Positions 26,819-36,000 of a stretch of 64,000 nt of DNA are shown here, in pieces. The notes under the pieces are model-generated. The model had not been told where the DNA came from, did not search any database, and saw nothing but the letters and a program-made list of their open reading frames with translations. A program made the translations under genes and the position numbers. Origin of the DNA: UBA5109 sp965662565 (lineage in GTDB: Bacteria > Pseudomonadota > Gammaproteobacteria > Pseudomonadales > Pseudohongiellaceae); the NCBI GenBank assembly GCA_965662565.1, contig CBFIHS010000004.1:20393-84392 (forward strand). The letters are read 5' to 3'. Numbering within the stretch: the stretch's first letter is position 1; each line of letters starts with the position of its first letter.

Positions 26819-27747
26819 GATTTCTTGAATTGATAGCGCAATCTTGGATTCATCCAAGCCGCTAAAATATCGGACAATAGATTAAAGAAAACAATGAGGC
26901 TGGCTAAGAACACTGTCGTACCAAGTATCATTGTGTAATCGCGGTTAAAAGCTGCTTGTATGTAAAAGCGACCGAGCCCAGGCACCTGAAAAACAGTTTC
27001 AATCACAAAAGAGCCACTGAGCAAACCCGCGAAGGCAGGACCAAGAAAAGCCACAACGGGAACTAAGCCTCCTCTAAGAGCATGCTTCAAGATAACTGTG
27101 CGCTCAGGTAAGCCTTTTGCTCGAGCCGTTCTTAAATAATCTTGAGACAGTACTTCTAACATCCCCGCTCGACTTAAGCGTGCAATGTAAGCCGCATACA
27201 TTGCTCCTAATGTGATGCTCGGAAGAATTTTGTCACCAGGTATGCTGCCCCAACCAGAGACAGGCAGCCATCCAAGCCAAATTGAAAAAACCAGAACTAA
27301 TGTCGGACCTAACAAGAAAGAAGGCATACAAATCCCTATCATTGCTAGACTCATTGGACCGTAATCTTGAATCGTATTAGGTTTTAAAGCGGCAATAACA
27401 CCAGCAAAAGTACCTATTAAAAGAGCAATCAATAAGGCATAGAAACCCAGTTCAGCGGTCACTGGTAGACCTTGAAAAATCAGCTCGTTGACACTTCTAC
27501 CTGGAAAGTTAAAAGACGGCCCGAACTCACCTTGCGCTAAATCACTCAAATAAGCGAAATATTGCTGATAAGCTGGCAAATCTAGTTTGTACTGAGCTTC
27601 GAGAGCAGCTCTAACCTGATCAGAAACGGCTTTCTCACTTGAGAATGGGCCTCCTGGGGCAGCTCTTACAAGAAAGAAAGTGATCGTGATAACCGCAAGG
27701 ATAACTGGAATAGCTTGCAAAGCTCGAAAGGTAATGAAACGCCACAT
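26815..27747 (-). CDS. oppB: Peptide ABC transporter permease (OppB type)
   Basis: The 310-residue inner-membrane permease begins with the OppB-family pattern WRFITFRALQAIPVILAV and keeps the N-terminal periplasmic loop with AAPGGPF. The coupling EAA loop reads YLRTARAKGLPERTVILKHAL. Six hydrophobic segments are visible. It forms the membrane channel together with OppC. The stop codon overlaps the next start as ATGA, and the gene lies 25 bases after oppA. Confidence 0.93.
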   Translation of the reverse strand: MWRFITFRALQAIPVILAVITITFFLVRAAPGGPFSSEKAVSDQVRAALEAQYKLDLPAYQQYFAYLSDLAQGEFGPSFNFPGRSVNELIFQGLPVTAELGFYALLIALLIGTFAGVIAALKPNTIQDYGPMSLAMIGICMPSFLLGPTLVLVFSIWLGWLPVSGWGSIPGDKILPSITLGAMYAAYIARLSRAGMLEVLSQDYLRTARAKGLPERTVILKHALRGGLVPVVAFLGPAFAGLLSGSFVIETVFQVPGLGRFYIQAAFNRDYTMILGTTVFLASLIVFFNLLSDILAAWMNPRLRYQFKKS

Positions 27748-27772
27748 AATATTTTAATTCTTACCTTTGTAA

Positions 27773-29398
27773 TTATTGATCTGCTTCTAGATAAATAGCT
27801 TTCCAGTTAAAATGATCCATTATATTCGATGGAGCTCCCTTTAAGTCCGGACTCCTTAAGCTCTTAGTTTGATAGATATAAATTGGAATAATCGGCATTT
27901 CCTGCATCAAAATTGTTTCCGCTTCATTGTATAGTTCATAGCGTTTGTCTTTATCTAAAGTCACAGGCGCTTCTGCAAGAACAATCTCATCGTAGCGAGG
28001 ATTTGAGAAACCGGTATTGTTGTTGCCTCCCCCTGTAATATACATATCTAAATATGTGTTTGGATCAACATAGTCGCCTGACCATCCTCTTCGAGCGACA
28101 TCGTAATCCATGTTATCAACACTCTCTAAATATACTTGCCATTCCTGGTTCACCAAGGTGACATTGATATTTAATGATTCTCTCCACATTTCTTGAATAG
28201 CGATGGCTATGCGACGATGGTTTTCCTGTGTGTTGTATAGTATTTCAAAACTAGGGAAGCCTTCGCCATTAGGGTAGCCTGCATCGGCTAAGAGCGCTTT
28301 CGCTTGCTCAATATCATAAGCAAAGGTCACTGGAGGCTCATAACCAGCGGTTCCTGGTGGCGTTAAAAAGTAAGCTGGTTCCATAATATTTTCAAGCACC
28401 GTTTCATTGAGTAAATCTCTATCAACTGCCATTGACAGAGCTCTTCTTACTTTTTCATCTTCGAAAGGAGCCCTACTCGTGTTAATCATGTAATAGTAAC
28501 TGCTTAAATATGGAGCTAGTAAAATCAAGTCTGGATTATCCGACAAGTAAACAGGGACCTTATCTAGCGGTACATCTCCAGTTCGATGCAACAAGCCATC
28601 TCGAAACATTCGCTCCTCAGTGATTAAATTTTCAATTGGGTAAAAAACGATAGCATTTAGTTTTACATTGTCGTAATCCCAATAGTCTGAACGTTTAACT
28701 ACTCTAACATGAGAGTTAATCCGCCATTCCTCCAATTCAAATGCTCCATTGGTAACAATATTGCCTTCACGCGACCATCGAGAAAGTCGGTCAGTATAAG
28801 AACCAAAAGCTTCCACTGTCGCCCTATGGACAGGATAAGTGATGTAATGATCCAGTAATTGTAAAAAATAAGGCGTAGGAGCGCGTAATCGAACCTCAAG
28901 TGTATAGGTATCTATAACCTTAACACCCACTTCAGAAAAGTCTGTAATGCTACCAATTGAGTATTCTTCAGCATTAAGGATTGGATACATCATATAAGAG
29001 TTTTGTGCACCCAAGGCAGGAGTCAATGCGCGTTGCCATGACCAGCGAAAGTCTTCCGCTGTTACTGGGTCGCCATTACTCCAGAAGGCGTTTTCTCTTA
29101 AGTGAAAAGTATAGACTTTACCGTCGGAGCTAATATCCCAGCTCTCAGCCACTCCTGGCTCTGGCTCCAATGTATAAGGGTTCTTAGTCATGAGCCCTTC
29201 AAATAAAGAAGTGATTATATGATGTTCAGGAACGCCTGTAGCAAGATGAGGATCAAAGGTCTGGGGCTCTGTGCCGTTCCCGAAGTGTAAAACACCATCT
29301 AGTGTTCCTTGTTCTACTCTACTTAAGCCGCCATCTCCGCCACAAGATGCGAGAAGAAATAATAAAGCTACTAACAGACTTTTATGAAAACTATTCAT
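27773..29398 (-). CDS. oppA: Peptide-binding lipoprotein (OppA family)
   Basis: This is the extracytoplasmic solute-binding component of the peptide importer. The 541 residues start with a lipoprotein signal, LLVALLFLLASC, giving a lipidated cysteine near residue 19 rather than the free periplasmic protein of E. coli. The SBP family 5 motif is seen in AESWDISSDGKVYTFHLR and FRWSWQRALTP. The C-terminal lobe contains WSGDYVDPNTYLDMY, a pattern typical of OppA. It is the first gene of oppA-B-C-DF. A hairpin separates it from ppiD upstream. Confidence 0.92.
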   Translation of the reverse strand: MNSFHKSLLVALLFLLASCGGDGGLSRVEQGTLDGVLHFGNGTEPQTFDPHLATGVPEHHIITSLFEGLMTKNPYTLEPEPGVAESWDISSDGKVYTFHLRENAFWSNGDPVTAEDFRWSWQRALTPALGAQNSYMMYPILNAEEYSIGSITDFSEVGVKVIDTYTLEVRLRAPTPYFLQLLDHYITYPVHRATVEAFGSYTDRLSRWSREGNIVTNGAFELEEWRINSHVRVVKRSDYWDYDNVKLNAIVFYPIENLITEERMFRDGLLHRTGDVPLDKVPVYLSDNPDLILLAPYLSSYYYMINTSRAPFEDEKVRRALSMAVDRDLLNETVLENIMEPAYFLTPPGTAGYEPPVTFAYDIEQAKALLADAGYPNGEGFPSFEILYNTQENHRRIAIAIQEMWRESLNINVTLVNQEWQVYLESVDNMDYDVARRGWSGDYVDPNTYLDMYITGGGNNNTGFSNPRYDEIVLAEAPVTLDKDKRYELYNEAETILMQEMPIIPIYIYQTKSLRSPDLKGAPSNIMDHFNWKAIYLEADQ

Positions 29399-29449
29399 TT
29401 GTTGATACTTTCCTCAGGGTTATCGGGAGGTTATCAAAGCTCTTACACA

Positions 29450-29476
29450 ATAAACCCTGAATATCTCAGGGTTTAT
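29450..29476 (-). terminator. Hairpin between ppiD and oppA
   Basis: ATAAACCCTGA at 29450-29460 and TCAGGGTTTAT at 29466-29476 form a perfect 11-bp stem with the five-base loop ATATC. It lies between the ppiD stop and the oppA start on the minus strand. No continuous T-run follows on either strand, so it may be a weak terminator or an mRNA-processing stem. A related TCAGGGTTAT lies nearby at 29414-29423. Confidence 0.5.
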
Positions 29477-29512
29477 GGCTTAATTCAATCAGTATTACTC
29501 TTAAAAAAATCG

Positions 29513-31390
29513 CTAGCGATCAATATCAGCTTCTTGTTTCAGATAATTCATATAAGCATCAAAATCAGCAGCGGTTGCTTCCTGTATTAGATAGGCTTCG
29601 AGATTATCAAGCACAGCAACATCAAGTTCATCGATATCGCCAGGAATCACATCTTCCAATTCGACAATTACATAATCACCAAAACTCAATTGTTTACCTT
29701 CTACTACAGGGGAGTCTTCAGGTTTAGACATCGAGAAAATCATTTGTACAATTTCGGGGGAGAGACCTTGGCTACTGCGGGTTAAATTTCTGCCTCCGGT
29801 CCATTCTAGCCCTTGTAGCTCCATTAGGCTGTCAATATTCTGATCATTCTCTATATTGCTTAGAAGCGTCTCGCCTAAGGATTCCGCTTGTTCTTCTGCC
29901 TTCTCCCTTCTTAAGCTCGCTTCTATCTCACCGCGAACTTCTGCTAAAGATTTTAATTGTGGCTCTTTACGTTCTAACAACCTTACCACCACACTTCGAG
30001 AGTCATCTAGAGCGATTAATTCACTGTTTAGACCATCAAAAATATCAGCACTAAATGCCGTCTCAATTACAGATGGATTTGCTGCTATTCCTATTCCACC
30101 AGAGCGATCAAAGAGATCGGTATTCATAATCTCTAGATCAAGTATTTCTGCCGGTTCCTGCAAGTCAATTGTTTCAAAACTTAGATTACTCAGCTCCTCA
30201 GCGCGCGCATCATAAATACTGTCTACCCGCTGATCCTGAAGTTCTCGTAATATCCTGTCTCGACTTTCGTCAAAATTAGGTACTTCATTATCCGACATTT
30301 CAGTCAATTTTATTAAGTGGACACCAAATTGAGTTCTTACAGGCTCTGAAACTTGCCCTAATTCTAGTGACTTTAAGGCTGACTCAAATTCATCGACAAA
30401 AGCTTCACCCGTTGTATAACCCACATCACCACCAAATTCTGCAGAACCTGTATCATCTGAAAACTGAGCAGCTAAATCTTCAAAGCTTTCACCACTATCG
30501 ATTCGAGTTTTTATGTCTTGTGCACGACTAATAGCATCTTGAATCTCATTCCCAGAAGCCGCTAAAAGAATATGGGAGGCACGTCTTTCTACTTCGGCTT
30601 GCAAATTCAAAAGCTCGGCATTGTATTGCTCAAGAATATCCTCTTCTGATATTTCAACTTCAGCCAACAAATCATTTTTATTTAGCTCAACGTATTCTAG
30701 AGAGACCAAATCATCCTGCATAAACAAAGAAGGATTATTGTCATAGTAAGTTACGACTTCATCTTCATCGACATTTTGCACTTGCGCAAGCTGAGCAACA
30801 GGGATCTGGATAAGCCTGTAGGTTCGTTTTTCCTCTCTGATTTTTGCTAATGCAGCAACTTCTGACGAAGTAGCAAAGCTGGAGGCGGAAAACACAGTTA
30901 ACATCTGATTCAAAAGACCTTCCCTCTTCAAAGCAGCTCGATAGGAGGCTGGAGTAAAACCAATACTGGTAAGCATCGCTTGTGCCCTTTCATTATTGAA
31001 AACACCATCAACCTGGAAATCTACAGTTTGTGCTATCTGAGTATCTAAGGTTAATGGAGAAACAGTCACATCATTACTAACTGCATTTTGAATGAGAAGC
31101 TCTCTTTGTATAAGGTTTTCAATAGCTTGCTCTCTAAATTGAGAACTATCAAAACCAGAAAGATCTATATCTGGACCAAGCGAAGAAAGAAGTTGCTGAG
31201 AGATTCGTTGAGACTCACTCTCAACCTGAGTCTCATCAATAGCGACCCCATTGACGGTAACAGACGAGTTGCTAACGACGAAAGTCCCAACAATACTGTC
31301 TAAACCAAATATTGCAAAAACTAAAATAATAAAAGCTATAAAAACTTTGGCTAAAAGTCCTTTAGAGTTATTTCTGATTGTTTGAAGCAT
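29513..31390 (-). CDS. ppiD: Periplasmic folding chaperone/peptidyl-prolyl isomerase PpiD
   Basis: PpiD is anchored in the inner membrane next to the Sec exit and helps newly exported proteins fold. The 625 residues start with MLQTIRNNSKGLLAKVF and one transmembrane helix (about 12-34). A SurA-like chaperone region follows. The parvulin domain spans about residues 260-360, with ERRASHILLA, FEDLAAQFSDDTGSA and VRTQFGVHLIKL. The C-terminal 250 residues are acidic and helical. The gene follows hupB, as in E. coli. Confidence 0.94.
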   Translation of the reverse strand: MLQTIRNNSKGLLAKVFIAFIILVFAIFGLDSIVGTFVVSNSSVTVNGVAIDETQVESESQRISQQLLSSLGPDIDLSGFDSSQFREQAIENLIQRELLIQNAVSNDVTVSPLTLDTQIAQTVDFQVDGVFNNERAQAMLTSIGFTPASYRAALKREGLLNQMLTVFSASSFATSSEVAALAKIREEKRTYRLIQIPVAQLAQVQNVDEDEVVTYYDNNPSLFMQDDLVSLEYVELNKNDLLAEVEISEEDILEQYNAELLNLQAEVERRASHILLAASGNEIQDAISRAQDIKTRIDSGESFEDLAAQFSDDTGSAEFGGDVGYTTGEAFVDEFESALKSLELGQVSEPVRTQFGVHLIKLTEMSDNEVPNFDESRDRILRELQDQRVDSIYDARAEELSNLSFETIDLQEPAEILDLEIMNTDLFDRSGGIGIAANPSVIETAFSADIFDGLNSELIALDDSRSVVVRLLERKEPQLKSLAEVRGEIEASLRREKAEEQAESLGETLLSNIENDQNIDSLMELQGLEWTGGRNLTRSSQGLSPEIVQMIFSMSKPEDSPVVEGKQLSFGDYVIVELEDVIPGDIDELDVAVLDNLEAYLIQEATAADFDAYMNYLKQEADIDR

Positions 31391-31430
31391 TGTCTAAGTT
31401 ACCGCAGAATATATTTTATTGATTAAACGC

Positions 31431-31457
31431 AAAGGGCGCATCAAAGATGCGCCCTTT
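31431..31457 (-). terminator. Intrinsic terminator after hupB
   Basis: On the minus strand AAAGGGCGCATC and GATGCGCCCTTT pair perfectly over 12 bp around a three-base loop, 47 bases after the hupB stop. The GC-rich core and the T-rich TTTGCGTTT that follows make this a convincing Rho-independent terminator. It would limit read-through from hupB into ppiD. Confidence 0.8.
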
Positions 31458-31503
31458 CTGTATTAAGAGGATACAGGAATCAGCCCATATCCTTCACCTC
31501 AAA

Positions 31504-31779
31504 TTAAGAATTAACAGAATCCTTAAGGGCTTTACCAGCTTTAAAAGAAGGTACTTTTGCAGCTTTAATCTGGATAGGTGCACCAGTCTGAGGATTACGA
31601 CCAGTACGTGCTGCACGGTCTTTTACATTAAAAGATCCAAAGCCAACCAAAGCAACTGAATCGCCTGCCTTCAAAGCACCAGTAATAGTATCAGTCATTG
31701 CATCTATAGCTCTGGCTGCTGCTGCTTTAGGTAAATCCGCACTTTCTGCGACTGCATCTATTAGTTCTGATTTATTCAC
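31504..31779 (-). CDS. hupB: DNA-binding protein HU (beta type)
   Basis: HU is a small nucleoid protein that bends and compacts DNA. The 91 residues match the family: MNKSELIDAVAESADLPK at the start, the signature VGFGSFNVKDRAARTGRNP and the arm tip proline in RNPQTGAPIQI. The start codon is GTG at 31779, with AAGGGTG a few bases upstream. It lies downstream of lon, as usual, but has its own strong candidate promoter more than 200 bases upstream and a strong terminator, so it is probably expressed separately. Confidence 0.96.
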   Translation of the reverse strand: MNKSELIDAVAESADLPKAAAARAIDAMTDTITGALKAGDSVALVGFGSFNVKDRAARTGRNPQTGAPIQIKAAKVPSFKAGKALKDSVNS

Positions 31780-31795
31780 ATTATCACCCTTCTCT

Positions 31796-31821
31796 TATAG
31801 TTTAAAAATATAGTTTAAAAA
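31796..31821. repeat. Perfect 13-bp duplication in the hupB leader
   Basis: TATAGTTTAAAAA occurs twice without mismatch at 31796-31808 and 31809-31821, about 20 bases before the hupB start codon, within the predicted 5' leader. Confidence 0.9.
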
Positions 31822-32001
31822 TTAAAGTTAATTGAAATTATTGTTATGTTATTAATCGTATTAACTACTACTAAAATTAACTACAACCCAAAATCACTTA
31901 ACTGCGTTTCAAAAATGAAATTAGTTTAACTACACCCACTAAAACCTTTTGTATAAAACTCTTTACGATCTACCGTAATATAACGTTTAGAGCTTCGATA
32001 C

Positions 32002-32031
32002 TTTATACCAACTGTAGAAAGTTAATGTCAA
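32002..32031 (-). promoter_or_regulatory. Strong sigma-70-like promoter for hupB
   Basis: On the minus strand a perfect -35 TTGACA (32031-32026) is followed after 18 bases by TATAAA (32007-32002). Transcription would begin near 31995 and give a leader of about 215 bases before hupB. It lies just after the lon stop codon, which fits independent high expression of HU. Confidence 0.7.
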
Positions 32032-32045
32032 GAAATACCCTGTAA

Positions 32046-34493
32046 TTAATGTGTATTGATCTGTTTTTTAGTCTTTCCTTCGATTTCTTTCTCATTTAGC
32101 TCCGCTGTAGTTTTTTTACCAGTAGAATTTTTATTTTCTACAATAGGTTCTGGCATAAACTGTAATGCAACTTCTAAAACTTCGTCGATCCATTTTAAAG
32201 GTTTAATATCAAGATCAGCTTTAATATTATCTGGAATTTCTTTTAAATCCCGCTCGTTTTCTTTAGGAATGACAACCGTTTTTATTCCACCTCTATGGGC
32301 AGCTAACAACTTTTCTTTTAGACCTCCAATTGGCAAAACTTGACCTCGCAAAGTTATCTCACCAGTCATAGCAACATCTTTCCTAACAGGTATTCCAGTC
32401 AAAACTGAAACAATGGCAGTACACATCCCTATCCCTGCACTTGGTCCATCTTTTGGTGTAGCTCCCTCTGGAACATGAACATGCAAATCCATGCTTTCAT
32501 GAAAGTTGTCTTTTATCCCCATGGCGTTTGCCCGACTACGAACTACCGTTAAGGCAGCTTGAATAGACTCCTGCATAATATCGCCTAAAGAGCCTGTCAT
32601 AGTTGTTTTACCTTTACCTTGAGTAGCAACAGCTTCAATAGTAAGCAGTTCACCCCCTACCTGAGTCCATGCAAGGCCATTAACTTGACCGATGACATCT
32701 TTTTCATCAATTCTGCCGTAATCGTATTTTTGCACACCAGAATACTGCTCAAGGTTGTCAGTATTGATAGACACGGCTTCAGTTTTACTAGCCTTTTTAT
32801 CACCCATGCTGCGTTCTTTTACTACTTTCCGGCACACTTTCGCAATTTCTCTTTCTAAGCCACGAACGCCTGCCTCCTTAGTGTAGTGCCTTATCAAATC
32901 TAGTAATGCTTCATCCGGAAATTCTATTTCATCCTTCTTTAAACCATTATTTTCGACCTGTTTTTTTACAAGATATCGGCTCGCAATATTTAATTTTTCA
33001 TCTTCCGTATACCCAGGCAATCGAATTATTTCCATACGATCCAACAAAGGACCAGGGATGTTCATTGAATTAGAGGTACAAATAAACATGACATCACTCA
33101 AATCATAATCAACTTCTAGATAATGATCGTTAAAACTGTGATTCTGCTCTGGATCAAGAACCTCCAGCAAGGCTGAAGCAGGATCACCACGATGATCCAT
33201 ACCCATTTTATCTATTTCATCTAAAAGGATTAGTGGATTCTTAACCCCTACTTTAGACAACTTCTGTAATACTTTACCCGGTAGCGATCCGATGTATGTC
33301 TTACGATGACCTCTTATCTCGGCTTCATCTCTAACACCACCAAGAGCCATCCTCACAAACTTTCGCCCTGTGGCTCTAGCAATTGACTCACCCAGAGAAG
33401 TCTTCCCAACACCAGGCGGCCCCACTAAACAAAGTATCGGACCTTTTAACTTTTTAACACGTTTTTGCACAGCCAAGTATTCGAGAATTCTTTCTTTAAC
33501 TTCTTTTAAACCGTAATGATCAGATTCTAAAATGTCTTCAGCCTTATTCAGGTCTGTGCGTATCTTGCTCTTTTTCTTCCATGGAATAGAAACCATCCAA
33601 TCAAGATATGTGCGAACAACTGAAGCCTCAGAAGACATTGGCGACATCATTTTCAACTTATTCAATTCAGATGAAGCCTTATCTTTAGCTTCTTGTGGCA
33701 TTCCAGCTTCTTCAATTTTACTGGCGAGCTCATCCACTTCGTTAGGAGCCTCATCAAGCTCTCCCATTTCTTTTTGAATAGCCTTCATCTGTTCATTTAG
33801 ATAATACTCTCTTTGGCTTTTTTCCATTTGCTTCTTAACTCGGCCTCGAATACGTTTTTCAACTTGAAAAACATCAATCTCAGCTTCAATTAAAGCCATT
33901 AAATGCTCGATACGAGGTTTTATGTTTGCCAGTTCTAGGATGTTTTGCTTCTCATCAAGCTGCAGAGACATATGAGTTGAAATTGTGTCAACAAGTCGAC
34001 TGGGGTCATCGATACTCGTTATAGAAGTCATTACTTCTGGGGATATTTTCTTACTCAGCTGAACGTATTGGTCGAACTGCGACAACAAAGAGCGCACCAA
34101 AATATCAGTGTCTTTCTCATTGCTAAGATTACCCCCCATAGGGCTAATTTCAGCAGTGTAATAATCTTCATTGAAGTGTAGCTGTTTTATCTTTACACGC
34201 TCCACACCTTCAACCAATACTTTAACGGTTCCATCATTTACATGCATTAACTGCAAAACTGATGCAACAGTTCCAATAGTATAAATATCTTCATTACCAG
34301 GATTGTCTTCAGAGTGTTCTTTTTGTGCGGCCAGCAAGACACGCTTATCTGAAGCCATTGCAGCCTTAAGTGCTGCTATTGATTTATCGCGAGCAACAAA
34401 CAAGGGATGAACAATTTGGGGGTAAACCACAACTCCACGCAATGGCAAAAATGGTATTTCGTTGCTCAAGGCAGACGTATCCTCTGTATTCAT
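32046..34493 (-). CDS. lon: ATP-dependent protease Lon
   Basis: Lon degrades misfolded and regulatory proteins. The 815 residues have the LonA layout: an N-terminal substrate domain to about residue 200, a coiled-coil stretch with KRIRGRVKKQMEKSQREYYL, the AAA+ domain with Walker A GPPGVGKTSL and Walker B ILLDEIDKMG, and the C-terminal Ser-Lys protease with PKDGPSAG carrying the catalytic serine. The last 25 residues are a charged Lys/Glu tail (KNSTGKKTTAELNEKEIEGK). It lies after clpX with a 47-base gap, with GGAAACG before its ATG. Confidence 0.97.
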   Translation of the reverse strand: MNTEDTSALSNEIPFLPLRGVVVYPQIVHPLFVARDKSIAALKAAMASDKRVLLAAQKEHSEDNPGNEDIYTIGTVASVLQLMHVNDGTVKVLVEGVERVKIKQLHFNEDYYTAEISPMGGNLSNEKDTDILVRSLLSQFDQYVQLSKKISPEVMTSITSIDDPSRLVDTISTHMSLQLDEKQNILELANIKPRIEHLMALIEAEIDVFQVEKRIRGRVKKQMEKSQREYYLNEQMKAIQKEMGELDEAPNEVDELASKIEEAGMPQEAKDKASSELNKLKMMSPMSSEASVVRTYLDWMVSIPWKKKSKIRTDLNKAEDILESDHYGLKEVKERILEYLAVQKRVKKLKGPILCLVGPPGVGKTSLGESIARATGRKFVRMALGGVRDEAEIRGHRKTYIGSLPGKVLQKLSKVGVKNPLILLDEIDKMGMDHRGDPASALLEVLDPEQNHSFNDHYLEVDYDLSDVMFICTSNSMNIPGPLLDRMEIIRLPGYTEDEKLNIASRYLVKKQVENNGLKKDEIEFPDEALLDLIRHYTKEAGVRGLEREIAKVCRKVVKERSMGDKKASKTEAVSINTDNLEQYSGVQKYDYGRIDEKDVIGQVNGLAWTQVGGELLTIEAVATQGKGKTTMTGSLGDIMQESIQAALTVVRSRANAMGIKDNFHESMDLHVHVPEGATPKDGPSAGIGMCTAIVSVLTGIPVRKDVAMTGEITLRGQVLPIGGLKEKLLAAHRGGIKTVVIPKENERDLKEIPDNIKADLDIKPLKWIDEVLEVALQFMPEPIVENKNSTGKKTTAELNEKEIEGKTKKQINTH

Positions 34494-34540
34494 TTAACGT
34501 TTCCAATGCTCATGAAGAGCAATATTAGTTTAGCTTGATA

Positions 34541-35830
34541 TTAAGAATCTTTACTTGCGGTTTTACTTGGCAGTGCTTCTTCATTGGACTCATACATCAA
34601 GAGTGGTTCAGATTCACCATTTATAACGGCCTCATCGATAACAACCTTAGTTACTCCATTCTGAGATGGAATGTTATACATCGAATCCAAAAGGACTGCT
34701 TCCATGATTGAACGCAATCCTCTAGCACCAGTTTTTCTTTCTTGAGCTTTACGAGCTATAGCTTTTAAGGCATCTGTACGGAATTGTATTTCAACTCCTT
34801 CCATTTCAAAAAGCTTTGCGTATTGTTTGGTGAGCGAATTTTTTGGCTCAGTCAATATCTTAACTAAGGCATCTTCATCCAACTCGTTTAGGGTAGCGAT
34901 CATAGGCAAACGACCAACAAATTCAGGTATTAAGCCATATTTCACTAAATCTTCAGGCCCAACACTTTGCAGTGCTTCACCTATATTTTTGTGAGTATCA
35001 GTTTTTTTCATTTCTGCTGAAAAACCAATACCACTTTTATCTGATCGATCTCGGATTATTTTGTCTAAACCAGCAAAAGCTCCACCACAAATAAACAAGA
35101 TATTAGAAGTATCTACTTGTAAGAACTCTTGTTGAGGGTGTTTACGCCCACCTTGAGGCGGAACAGAAGCAAGAGTTCCTTCGATCAGTTTCAGTAAGGC
35201 CTGCTGCACCCCTTCACCTGATACATCTCTGGTAATGGAAGGGTTATCGGATTTACGAGCTATTTTGTCTATCTCGTCAATATAAACAATACCAATTTGA
35301 GCTTTATCAACATCATAGTCGCATTTCTGCAGTAATTTTTGGATGATGTTTTCAACATCTTCACCCACATAGCCAGCTTCTGTAAGAGTTGTAGCATCGG
35401 CAATAGTGAAAGGAACATCTAGTAAGCGAGCTAAAGTTTCAGCTAGTAATGTTTTACCGGTACCAGTTGGCCCGACAATCAAAATATTACTTTTGCTTAA
35501 CTCTATTGTTTCATTGGTACTTTGGAAATTTAAGCGCTTGTAATGATTGTAAACCGCTACTGCCAGTGTTTTCTTAGCAGTATCTTGACCAATCACATAT
35601 TCATCTAGCGTATTACGGATTTCCTCTGGAGTTGGTAGGTGGCGTTCACCACTTTCTTCGGACTTTTCCTGTATTTCTTCACGAATGATGTCATTACAAA
35701 GATCGACGCATTCGTCACAAACAAAAACTGAAGGGCCAGCTATTAGCTTTCTAACTTCATGTTGGCTTTTTCCACAAAATGAACAGTAAAGTAATTTTCC
35801 TGAATCATCTTTTTTGTCTTTATCTGACAT
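34541..35830 (-). CDS. clpX: ClpXP protease ATPase subunit ClpX
   Basis: ClpX unfolds tagged substrates and feeds them to ClpP. The 429 residues start with the C4 zinc-binding domain (CSFCGKSQHEV and FVCDECVDLC). The AAA+ module has Walker A GPTGTGKTLLAE and Walker B IVYIDEIDKIAR. The ClpP-docking loop region and sensor GARGLRSIMEAVL follow. A GGAG lies nine bases upstream of the ATG. It follows clpP across a 164-base gap that holds a hairpin and an 11-bp tandem repeat. Confidence 0.97.
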   Translation of the reverse strand: MSDKDKKDDSGKLLYCSFCGKSQHEVRKLIAGPSVFVCDECVDLCNDIIREEIQEKSEESGERHLPTPEEIRNTLDEYVIGQDTAKKTLAVAVYNHYKRLNFQSTNETIELSKSNILIVGPTGTGKTLLAETLARLLDVPFTIADATTLTEAGYVGEDVENIIQKLLQKCDYDVDKAQIGIVYIDEIDKIARKSDNPSITRDVSGEGVQQALLKLIEGTLASVPPQGGRKHPQQEFLQVDTSNILFICGGAFAGLDKIIRDRSDKSGIGFSAEMKKTDTHKNIGEALQSVGPEDLVKYGLIPEFVGRLPMIATLNELDEDALVKILTEPKNSLTKQYAKLFEMEGVEIQFRTDALKAIARKAQERKTGARGLRSIMEAVLLDSMYNIPSQNGVTKVVIDEAVINGESEPLLMYESNEEALPSKTASKDS

Positions 35831-35929
35831 TGAACAGAACTCCGTTACTGGCTAGGCTAGAGAGCTACCAAAGCCGATTCTAGCAATAACAATAAGATGA
35901 GGGTATTTTGACGATTTTACAAGCCCTCT

Positions 35930-35949
35930 AGAAGATATTTTTATCTTCT
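35930..35949 (-). terminator. Hairpin between clpP and clpX
   Basis: AGAAGATA (35930-35937) and TATCTTCT (35942-35949) form an 8-bp perfect stem with a four-base loop. It directly adjoins the tandem repeat after clpP. No U-tract follows on the minus strand, so an attenuation or mRNA-stability role is as likely as termination. Confidence 0.35.
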
Positions 35950-36000
35950 TCTAGCATTCTTCTAGGGTTCTTCTAGCCTTCTTCAAGCCTTTTCCTAGCC
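35946..36000. repeat. 11-bp tandem repeat, five copies, across the clpP stop codon
   Basis: On the plus strand five consecutive 11-bp units share TTCTTCTAGCC: 35946-35956, 35957-35967, 35968-35978, 35979-35989 and 35990-36000, with one to three differences each and a partial sixth running into clpP. The clpP stop TAG (35997-35995 on the minus strand) is part of a unit. Seen from the minus strand the unit is GGCTAGAAGAA. Confidence 0.9.

Noticed and set aside
35946..36000. CRISPR-like array
   Set aside because: Units are 11 bp, directly abutting, without spacers, and no cas gene is present.
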